Origin: Anaeromyxobacter sp.
GTDB lineage: Bacteria > Myxococcota > Myxococcia > Myxococcales > Anaeromyxobacteraceae
DNA length: 6,084 nucleotides
Assembly (NCBI GenBank): GCA_020028115.1
Contig: JAHWYA010000121.1
Location: 1 to 6,084, forward strand
Direction: 5' to 3'
Part shown: positions 1-6,084 of the stretch, piece after piece
How the letters are laid out: the number at the start of each line of letters is the position of its first letter
Numbering within the stretch: position 1 is the stretch's first letter
Position numbers and translations under genes: made by a program
Notes under the pieces: generated by a model
Databases searched by the model: none
Seen by the model: the letters and a program-made list of their open reading frames with translations, nothing else
What the model was told of the DNA's origin: nothing

Positions 1-1
1 G

Positions 2-241
2 ATCCTCGACGGACCCGAGCCTCTCGCCGGCGCGGTCTGCGAGGTGGCCGGCGACGCCCCGAAGGAGCGCGCGGCATGCCGCGTCGCCGCCCGCACCCGA
101 GCGGGCGAGCGGACCGAGGTCCTCGCCGAGGTGGCCGCGGCGGAGGCACCCTGGCTCGCGCGTGCCGCCTCGGTCCATGTCCGCCTCGCGCCGCCGGGTA
201 CCCCGCGCGCGGAGGCCACGCCCACGGAGCCCGCCCGTTGA
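2..241 (+). CDS. C-terminal part of an unrecognised protein (partial, left edge)
   Basis: The frame is open from the left edge to a TGA at 239-241, giving 79 residues; the start lies outside the window. Third codon positions are mostly G or C, as in the neighbouring genes, which supports coding. The protein is rich in Ala, Arg, Glu and Pro, has two Cys (about residues 13 and 26 of the visible part), and ends in a Pro/Thr-rich tail (...TPTEPAR). I see no motif, membrane segment or family signature, so no function is proposed. Its stop overlaps the TTG start of the barrel protein by four bases (TTGA, 238-241). This suggests translational coupling and a shared transcript. A start at the internal GTG (44-46) would be possible only for a very short protein. 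Continuation from upstream is the simpler reading. Confidence 0.6.
   Translation: MLDGPEPLAGAVCEVAGDAPKERAACRVAARTRAGERTEVLAEVAAAEAPWLARAASVHVRLAPPGTPRAEATPTEPAR
226..229 (+). promoter_or_regulatory. Ribosome binding site GGAG for the TTG start at 238
   Basis: GGAG lies 8 nt before the TTG at 238-240. This spacing, together with the signal peptide that begins exactly at this TTG, fixes the start of the barrel-protein gene. The longer reading from an ATG at 76 is not supported. Confidence 0.6.
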
Positions 242-2166
242 AGAAGCTCGCCCTGTCGCTCACCGTCCTCGGCCTCGCCGCAGCTGCGCAGGCGTCTCCG
301 AACAAGTCTCACGGCGCGCGCTCGGCCCCCGCGGCCGACCCGGCCGTCCCGCCGAACGCGATCGCGTTCCTCGGCCTGCGGCCGGCGGAGACCGCGGCCT
401 TCGGCGCGACCTCGATCGCGCAGCTCGGCGAGGCCCAGCGGCTGCGCGCGATCGCCGAGAACGTCGTCGGCCTCCTCTCGGGCGAGGCCGTGCTCCGCCA
501 CGACGACCTCCGCAAGCTCCTCGGCCCGACCTACCTCGCCGAGCTGTTCGACTGCCGCGGCGACGTCCCCTGCCAGGTGGCGTTGGCGGCGCCGCTGCGG
601 CGGGCCGGCGTGAAGGCCGCCGTCACGGCCGACTCCTTCACGGACGGCGAGGCGACCCGGATCCGGCTCCGGCGCCTCGACCTCGCCGCCGGCCGGGCGA
701 TCGACGAGACGACCTTCTCCGTCCCGCGCGCGGCGGCGGACACCCTGGCGCCCTGGCAGGACGCGCTCCGGCGCGTCTTCCACGACACGGGCTCCCTCCG
801 CCTCGCGACCAACGTCCCCGACCCGATCTGCGCGCTCGACGGGCGCCCGTGCGAGCGCGGCCCGGACGGCGCGATCGCGAACGTCATCGAGGGCGAGCAC
901 GTCGTCGAGCTCTCGCGCGAGGGCTACCGCCGCGCGGTCCGCGTCGTGGTCGTGAAGCGCGGGGAGGAGCTCCGGCTCGCGATCCCGCTCGAGGAGCTGC
1001 CGGTCCAGGCGCAGAAGGCGCCCGATCCGTCGAACCGCGTCCCGGTGTTCGCGGCGCCGGACGAGACGACCCGCATCGCGCCCTTCGGCTTCCTTCGCAT
1101 CGCGATGGGGTGGGACGACGCGAACGGCGGTGACCGCGAGGACCAGCTCGCGCCGCCCCGCTCCGCCGCGGTGGACGAGGGGCACGTCCTCGTCCTGCCG
1201 CGTCCCGCCGTCGCCGGCGTCACCTTCCAGGCGCCGCGGCGCGAGAGCGGCTGGCAGCTGCGGGGCGCGTTCTCGACGGCGTGGGTGAAGGACGCGACCC
1301 CGGAGATCGACTCCGCGTACGCGGAGCTCCTGAAGGCGGACGCCGGGTTCCGGCTCCTCCTCGGCTTCGGCCCGAGCATCGTCTCGGGGGTCACCGCGGG
1401 CACGCTCACGATCCCGGAGGGCTTCGGGGATCTCGCCGCCGGGTTCATCGGCGCGACCGTGTCGAAGTCGTTCGGCAAGGTGCTGTTCGAGGTCTTCGGC
1501 GGGCGGCACAAGTCGCAGTTCGCGGTGGCGAGCACGCCGGGCGCGGCGAGCGCGGGGCCGTTCGGCGCCGCGCGGCTCGCGTTCGTCGCGGAGGAGCTCG
1601 AGGGCAAGCTCTACGGCGAGAAGTTCCCGCTGACCGTCGCCATCTCGGGGCTCGCCGGCACGGAGCGGGTGGGGCTCGAGGGCGAGGCGGAGTTCGTCGG
1701 GACGGTCGTGCGCGAGGAGGCGGCGGTGTGGGCGGCGAGCGTCGAGCTCCTGGTCCCGTTCGGCCACCACGCGAGCCTCGCCGGCGAGGCGTGGGTCGGC
1801 GAGAACGTGCACCTCCTCGAGGGCGCGGCGTGGCAGCTGCCGCGGGTGAGCCCGGTCACCGGGCGCCACACGTCCCTGAGGTCCGCCGGCGGCTGGGCAC
1901 AGGTCGCCGTGAACGTCGGCGACGTCGAGGTCCGGCTCGTCGGCGGAATGGATCGCGTCCTGCGCGGGCTCGACGCGGGGGTCACGCCGGATGGACGCGA
2001 GGCGGTCCGGGAGAACGCGCTCGTCGCCGCGAACGCGGTCTGGTACCTGCTCGACCACCTCGCGCTCGGCGTCCAGGTGCACGCGATCCGCACGCGCTAC
2101 GAGGATCCGGCGCTCGGAAGACCCACGCTGCTCGGCACGGTGTTCACGACGCAGCTCAAGTTCTGA
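238..2166 (+). CDS. Secreted PEGA-like domain protein with predicted C-terminal outer-membrane beta-barrel
   Basis: This is a 642-residue protein starting at TTG. Residues 1-19 (MKKLALSLTVLGLAAAAQA) form a classic signal peptide with an A-x-A cleavage site before Ser20. Residues about 36-170 are an unassigned periplasmic region with Cys106 and Cys112. Residues about 185-251 look like a PEGA domain: a short strand (SLRLATNVP), an 'ALDGRPC' turn, then 'VIEGEHVVELSREGYR' and a final strand. Cys198 and Cys205 could form a disulfide. From about Trp339 to Phe642 there are repeated short amphipathic strands, Gly and aromatic residues, and a terminal '...FTTQLKF', matching the aromatic C-terminal signature recognised by the BAM machinery. 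The barrel has a porin-like feel ('LAGEAWVGENVHLLEG'), perhaps DcaP-like, but this is a weak impression. The start is supported by GGAG 8 nt upstream and by the signal peptide. An upstream extension to ATG 76 overlaps the preceding gene and would bury the signal peptide. Secretion is well supported; the barrel and its role (pore, adhesin or anchor) are inferred. Confidence 0.8.
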   Translation: MKKLALSLTVLGLAAAAQASPNKSHGARSAPAADPAVPPNAIAFLGLRPAETAAFGATSIAQLGEAQRLRAIAENVVGLLSGEAVLRHDDLRKLLGPTYLAELFDCRGDVPCQVALAAPLRRAGVKAAVTADSFTDGEATRIRLRRLDLAAGRAIDETTFSVPRAAADTLAPWQDALRRVFHDTGSLRLATNVPDPICALDGRPCERGPDGAIANVIEGEHVVELSREGYRRAVRVVVVKRGEELRLAIPLEELPVQAQKAPDPSNRVPVFAAPDETTRIAPFGFLRIAMGWDDANGGDREDQLAPPRSAAVDEGHVLVLPRPAVAGVTFQAPRRESGWQLRGAFSTAWVKDATPEIDSAYAELLKADAGFRLLLGFGPSIVSGVTAGTLTIPEGFGDLAAGFIGATVSKSFGKVLFEVFGGRHKSQFAVASTPGAASAGPFGAARLAFVAEELEGKLYGEKFPLTVAISGLAGTERVGLEGEAEFVGTVVREEAAVWAASVELLVPFGHHASLAGEAWVGENVHLLEGAAWQLPRVSPVTGRHTSLRSAGGWAQVAVNVGDVEVRLVGGMDRVLRGLDAGVTPDGREAVRENALVAANAVWYLLDHLALGVQVHAIRTRYEDPALGRPTLLGTVFTTQLKF

Positions 2167-2173
2167 AGTCTTA

Positions 2174-2199
2174 GAGGGTGTGCCGGTACGCGCACCCTT
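2174..2199 (+). terminator. Hairpin after the barrel-protein gene, possible terminator
   Basis: GGGTGTGC (2176-2183) pairs with GCGCACCC (2190-2197), with one G-T wobble, across a 6-nt loop. Two further pairs (A-T and a G-T wobble) extend the stem to 10 bp. It begins 7 nt after the stop codon. There is no T-tract after the stem, so intrinsic termination is uncertain; it may instead protect the mRNA 3' end. Confidence 0.4.
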
Positions 2200-2251
2200 C
2201 CACCGCGCAATCGCGTGCGGTAGAACGCGCGACATCCGCTCGCCCTGTCGG

Positions 2252-2281
2252 TTGACGGCCGAGCGGCGAACCGCATAGATC
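2252..2281 (+). promoter_or_regulatory. Candidate sigma70-type promoter for the inositol-lipid gene pair
   Basis: TTGACG at 2252-2257 matches the -35 consensus at 5 of 6 positions. With an 18-nt spacer it is followed by TAGATC (2276-2281), a weak -10 match; CATAGA at 2274 with a 16-nt spacer is an alternative. Transcription would begin near 2288, about 30 nt before the preferred start codon. The position, in the only sizeable gap before the synthase gene, supports the call. The transporter gene has a similar TTGA...N18...TAGA arrangement. Confidence 0.4.
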
Positions 2282-2310
2282 CACCGCGGCTCCTACCGGA
2301 AATGCGAATA

Positions 2311-2315
2311 AGGGG
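2311..2315 (+). promoter_or_regulatory. Ribosome binding site AGGGG deciding the synthase start
   Basis: The sequence TAAGGGGTGAG around 2309-2319 resembles the anti-Shine-Dalgarno complement TAAGGAGGTGA with one base missing. It lies inside the frame that would begin at ATG 2302, so it argues for initiation downstream. ATG 2320 is 4 nt and ATG 2326 is 10 nt beyond the G run. ATG 2302 has no comparable site upstream. Confidence 0.5.
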
Positions 2316-2319
2316 TGAG

Positions 2320-3624
<1,305 letters not shown>

Positions 3625-3655
3625 GCCGCCGGCCGGTACTACAATCCAGGGCGGC

Positions 3656-4420
3656 ATGAGCGAATCCTCCCGCGTCGCGGCCTTCCTCCTCCTCGCCACC
3701 GCGGTGACGACGTGGGGGCTCTACGGCCTCGTCCGGCCGACCCCGCCGGAGCGGATGAAGGTCTACTCCGGGGCGATCGGGTTCCTGGGACGGTGGGCGT
3801 ACTGGGTGAGCCGGCCGCTCCTGCGGGTCGCCGTGACGCTGCGGCTGTCCGCGAACGCGATCACCGGGATCGGCGCCGCCATCGCGCTCGCCGCCGGCGC
3901 CCTCGCGGCGGTGGGCGAATGGGGCTGGGCGGGGTTCCTCCTCGTCTTCGGCTCCTGGTGCGACCTCATCGACGGCGAGATCGCACGCACCACGCAGACG
4001 CAGGGGAAGGCGGGCGCCTTCCTCGACTCGAACCTCGACCGGCTCTCGGAGATCGCCCTGTTCGCGGGGCTCGCCGCGTCGTTTCCGGACAAGACCGGCT
4101 CGTTCTGGGCGGTCGGCGCGCTCGCCTCGTCGCTGATGGTGAGCTACGCGCGGGCGCGCGGCGAGGGGCTCGGCGTCGAGTGCCCGAACTTCGGGATGGA
4201 GCGGCCGCACCGCGTCGTCCTCCTCATGTTCGCGATGCTGTTCGCCCCGTTCCTCCCTCCACGCGTCGCGGTGCTCGTCCTGGAGGGCGCCTGCGCGCTC
4301 GTCTCCGTCGGCGCGACCGCGACGGCGCTCGGCCGCATGGTCGTCATCCACCAGCGCCTGCGCCGCATCGAGGCGGAGCGCGGCGTCGAGAGCGGACCGA
4401 GGCGCGGCGCCTCGCGATGA
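3656..4420 (+). CDS. CDP-alcohol phosphatidyltransferase, probable phosphatidylinositol-phosphate synthase
   Basis: This is a 254-residue integral-membrane enzyme of the CDP-alcohol phosphatidyltransferase family, which transfers a phosphatidyl group from CDP-diacylglycerol to an alcohol. The family motif D-x2-DG-x2-AR-x8-G-x3-D-x3-D is perfect, with Asp103, Asp106, Gly107, Ala110, Arg111, Gly120, Asp124 and Asp128; the four Asp bind metal and act in catalysis. After it come 'SYARARGEGLGV' (163-174) and 'GMERPHR' (180-186), resembling the basic acceptor-binding region of inositol-phosphate-using members. Hydrophobic stretches lie near 8-26, 68-87, 90-102, 130-145, 187-205 and 208-232, plus an amphipathic segment near 40-62. 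The helix at 8-26, followed by a PTPPER linker, looks like an N-terminal extra. The preceding synthase makes inositol-1-phosphate, so the likely product is phosphatidylinositol phosphate. The ATG has AGGG 4 nt upstream. Family is certain; acceptor specificity is inferred from context and could instead be glycerol-phosphate or another polyol. Confidence 0.88.
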   Translation: MSESSRVAAFLLLATAVTTWGLYGLVRPTPPERMKVYSGAIGFLGRWAYWVSRPLLRVAVTLRLSANAITGIGAAIALAAGALAAVGEWGWAGFLLVFGSWCDLIDGEIARTTQTQGKAGAFLDSNLDRLSEIALFAGLAASFPDKTGSFWAVGALASSLMVSYARARGEGLGVECPNFGMERPHRVVLLMFAMLFAPFLPPRVAVLVLEGACALVSVGATATALGRMVVIHQRLRRIEAERGVESGPRRGASR

Positions 4421-4427
4421 TGCCGGC

Positions 4428-4453
4428 GCCGGGCGGCCCGCCGGGCGCCCGGC
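4428..4453 (+). terminator. GC hairpin just after the phosphatidyltransferase gene
   Basis: GCCGGGCG (4428-4435) pairs perfectly with CGCCCGGC (4446-4453) over a 10-nt loop, starting 7 nt after the stop codon. The right half overlaps a 14-base perfect palindrome (4440-4453). There is no T-tract, so it could end the inositol-lipid transcript only by a non-canonical or Rho-assisted route. Random pairing is also likely in such GC-rich DNA. Confidence 0.3.
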
Positions 4454-4478
4454 CGTCTCCGGGAACCGGGCGGGGCGG

Positions 4479-4508
4479 TTGAACGCGGAGGGGCCCGGGG
4501 GGTAGAAC
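4479..4508 (+). promoter_or_regulatory. Candidate promoter for the transporter gene
   Basis: TTGAAC (4479-4484) and TAGAAC (4503-4508) are separated by 18 nt, each matching the sigma70 consensus at 4 of 6 positions. This is the same spacing and -10 style as the candidate before the synthase gene. Transcription would start near 4515, leaving about 30 nt before ATG 4545. It suggests the transporter can be expressed independently of the inositol-lipid genes. Confidence 0.4.
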
Positions 4509-4544
4509 GGGGCCCCGGCCGGCTTCGGGCGGACGGGCCCTCCG
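4486..4544 (+). other. Inverted repeat whose right arm abuts the transporter start codon
   Basis: CGGAGGGGCCC (4486-4496) is complementary to GGGCCCTCCG (4535-4544), with one bulged G. The right arm ends immediately before ATG 4545. The left arm includes GGAGG and lies inside the spacer of the candidate promoter, so only a transcript reading in from upstream would carry both arms. A nested palindrome CGGGGCCCCG occupies 4508-4517. Function is unproven. Confidence 0.25.
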
Positions 4545-6084
4545 ATGGACTTTCCGCAGGCGTTCGTCCGCTTCGTCGATCGGCACCGCGTGGCGGTGCT
4601 GCTGCTCTCCGTCCTCGCGGCCGCGTGGGGGCTCACCGGAACGATCGCGCTCTACTCCGATCTCCGGACCGCGGTGGGCGAGATGCTGCCCGCCTCGACG
4701 CGCAGCGCGCGCGACCTCGAGGAGGTCACGCGGCGCGTCGGCGGCTACGCGCAGCAGACGGTGGTGCTCCACGGCGCCGACCGGACGACGCTCGAGGTCT
4801 TCGCCGACGATCTCGCGGACGAGCTCCGCAAGGAGAAGGGGCTCGTCCGGTGGGTCGAGTACCGCCAGGACGAGCTCACCGACTTCTTCCTCCCGCGGCT
4901 CCTGCTCTTCCCGGAGCGCGCCGACCTCGAGCGGCTCCGGGACGCGCTCCGCGACCGCGCCGGGTGGGAGCGGGCGCGCGCGGCCGGGCGGACGCCGGAC
5001 GGCCCCGCGCCCGACGTGGTGGGCGTGCTCGAGTCGATCGCCGGGTCGCGGCGGGACCTCCTCGGCCGGTTCGCGGACGGCTACTACGTCGGCGAGGTCC
5101 CCGGGCGTACGGCGGGCGAGCGGCTCACGATCCTCGCGATGATCGTCCGGATGGAGGGGACGCCGGACGACTACGCGAAGGAGGTCCGGCTCGCCGCGGC
5201 GGTGAGGGCGGCGGTGGGCCGGCTCGAGCCGGCGAAGTACGCGCCGGGGCTCGAGGTCTCGTACGCGGGGCACGTCACGTCCAACATCCTCGAGCACGAC
5301 GCGCTCGCCGAGGACCTCGTCTGGGCGACGCTCCTCGTCGTGCTCGCCGTCGCCGCGGCGGTCGCGATCTACAACCGGACCTGGAAGGCGGTCGTCGCGG
5401 TCGGCATCCCGCTCGCGGTCGGCACGCTCGTGACCTTCGGGATCGCGAACGTCCTCGTCGGCAACCTCAACACGAACACCGCGTTCCTCGGGTCCATCGT
5501 CGTCGGCAACGGCATCAACGTCGGCCTCATCTTCTTCGCGCGCTACCTCGAGGAGCGCCGCGGCGGAAAGGGTCCGCAGGACGCGATGGAGATCGCGGTC
5601 CGCGAGACGTGGCTCGGCACGCTCACCGCCGCCCTCGCCGCGGGCGTCGCCTACGCGTCGCTCATGGCGACCGACTTCCGCGGCTTCAGCCAGTTCGGGC
5701 TCATCGGTGGCGTGGGGATGACCCTCTCCTGGATCACCTCCTACCTCGTGACGCCGCCGCTCGTCCTCGCCTGGGAGCGCCGCGCGCCGATCCCGCGCGC
5801 CGGCCAGCGCCCCGCCCGCCCGGTCTTCACGCAGGCGGTCTCGTTCGCGGTGGAGCGCGCGCCGCGCGCGACGGCCGCCGTCGCGGCCGCCCTCACGGCG
5901 ATCTCGGTCGCCCTCGTCCTGCACGCAACGCGCGAGCCGGGGCGCTGGTTCGAGTACGACTTCTCGAACCTGCGCGACGGATCGGCGCTCCGCGCCGGCG
6001 GGCCGGCGTGGTGGGACGAGCGCGTCGACGCGCTGTTCGGCGACCACCTCACCCCCACCGTCCTCCTCGCGCGGGACGAGGCGG
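4545..6084 (+). CDS. RND/MMPL-superfamily membrane transporter, N-terminal 513 residues (partial, right edge)
   Basis: The frame is open from ATG 4545 to the right edge with no stop. An in-frame TAG at 4503-4505 and the absence of any ATG, GTG or TTG between it and 4545 fix the start. There is no convincing ribosome binding site. The topology is that of the first half of an RND pump: TM1 16-37, a large periplasmic domain about 38-257, TM2 258-276, TM3 282-305, TM4 311-334, TM5 355-375, TM6 383-409, TM7 442-460, then the start of the second periplasmic domain ('FEYDFSNLRDG', 'LFGDHLTPTVLLA'). TM4 reads 'GNGINVGLIFFARYLEE' (321-337), equivalent to the 'G-x-GIDYG...RYREE' block of MMPL proteins but with Asn325 where the proton-relay Asp usually stands. 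Family members in bacteria move lipids, hopanoids or other hydrophobic molecules across the inner membrane. Full length should be roughly 750-900 residues. Its place after inositol-lipid genes makes a lipid substrate attractive, but this is unproven. Confidence 0.85.
   Translation, partial: MDFPQAFVRFVDRHRVAVLLLSVLAAAWGLTGTIALYSDLRTAVGEMLPASTRSARDLEEVTRRVGGYAQQTVVLHGADRTTLEVFADDLADELRKEKGLVRWVEYRQDELTDFFLPRLLLFPERADLERLRDALRDRAGWERARAAGRTPDGPAPDVVGVLESIAGSRRDLLGRFADGYYVGEVPGRTAGERLTILAMIVRMEGTPDDYAKEVRLAAAVRAAVGRLEPAKYAPGLEVSYAGHVTSNILEHDALAEDLVWATLLVVLAVAAAVAIYNRTWKAVVAVGIPLAVGTLVTFGIANVLVGNLNTNTAFLGSIVVGNGINVGLIFFARYLEERRGGKGPQDAMEIAVRETWLGTLTAALAAGVAYASLMATDFRGFSQFGLIGGVGMTLSWITSYLVTPPLVLAWERRAPIPRAGQRPARPVFTQAVSFAVERAPRATAAVAAALTAISVALVLHATREPGRWFEYDFSNLRDGSALRAGGPAWWDERVDALFGDHLTPTVLLARDEA

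Noticed and set aside
76..237. 54-codon N-terminal extension of the barrel protein from ATG 76
   Set aside because: It is Arg/Pro/Gly-rich, overlaps the upstream coding frame, and would bury the signal peptide that starts at TTG 238.
1281..2174. Plus-strand alternative frame inside the barrel-protein gene (297 codons)
   Set aside because: It is Arg/Gly-rich and overlaps fully with the signal-peptide-bearing gene whose product ends in a proper barrel signature.
4417..4482. 21-codon frame starting with ATGATG that overlaps the phosphatidyltransferase stop
   Set aside because: It is a short Gly/Pro/Arg string in GC-rich spacer without its own ribosome binding site. The ATGA overlap is probably chance.
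4344..6047. 567-codon open frame on the minus strand opposite the transporter
   Set aside because: Its translation is dominated by Arg, Glu, Asp, Pro and Gly with no fold or membrane pattern, which is the expected complement of GC-rich plus-strand coding DNA. The plus-strand frame encodes a clear RND/MMPL topology.

Overview
This is a very GC-rich window (roughly 70% G+C by eye, with strong G/C bias at third codon positions). All supportable genes lie on the plus strand. Codon bias, a diderm-type outer-membrane barrel protein, a PEGA-like domain and sigma70-like promoters with a TAGA-type -10 suggest a Gram-negative, Myxococcota/Deltaproteobacteria-like organism. The taxonomic guess is inference from composition and gene types only.

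Layout. (1) Positions 2-241 hold the C-terminal 79 codons of an unrecognised protein cut by the left edge. Its TGA stop overlaps the TTG start of the next gene. (2) Positions 238-2166 encode a secreted 642-residue protein: signal peptide, a Cys-containing N-terminal region, a PEGA-like domain, and a predicted beta-barrel ending in Phe, as outer-membrane barrels do. A hairpin follows at 2174-2199. (3) After a plausible promoter (2252-2281) comes myo-inositol-1-phosphate synthase (about 2320-3624). It is followed 31 nt later by an integral-membrane CDP-alcohol phosphatidyltransferase (3656-4420) with a perfect family active-site motif. (4) After a GC-rich, hairpin-prone 124-nt gap with its own candidate promoter, an RND/MMPL-type membrane transporter starts at 4545 and runs off the right edge. 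It is an open frame of 513 complete codons without a stop.

How the genes may work together. The synthase makes inositol-1-phosphate from glucose-6-phosphate. The adjacent phosphatidyltransferase is well placed to join it to CDP-diacylglycerol, giving phosphatidylinositol phosphate. That is the bacterial route to inositol phospholipids. No phosphatidylinositol-phosphate phosphatase is visible. The MMPL-type transporter, and possibly the upstream barrel protein, could move or use such lipids in the envelope, but that link rests only on proximity.

The most notable points are the two-gene inositol-lipid module, the loss of the usual transmembrane-helix-4 Asp in the transporter (Asn325 instead), the PEGA-plus-barrel architecture, and an inverted repeat whose right arm abuts the transporter start codon. 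Long minus-strand open frames, including one of 567 codons opposite the transporter, look like shadows of GC-rich coding DNA.
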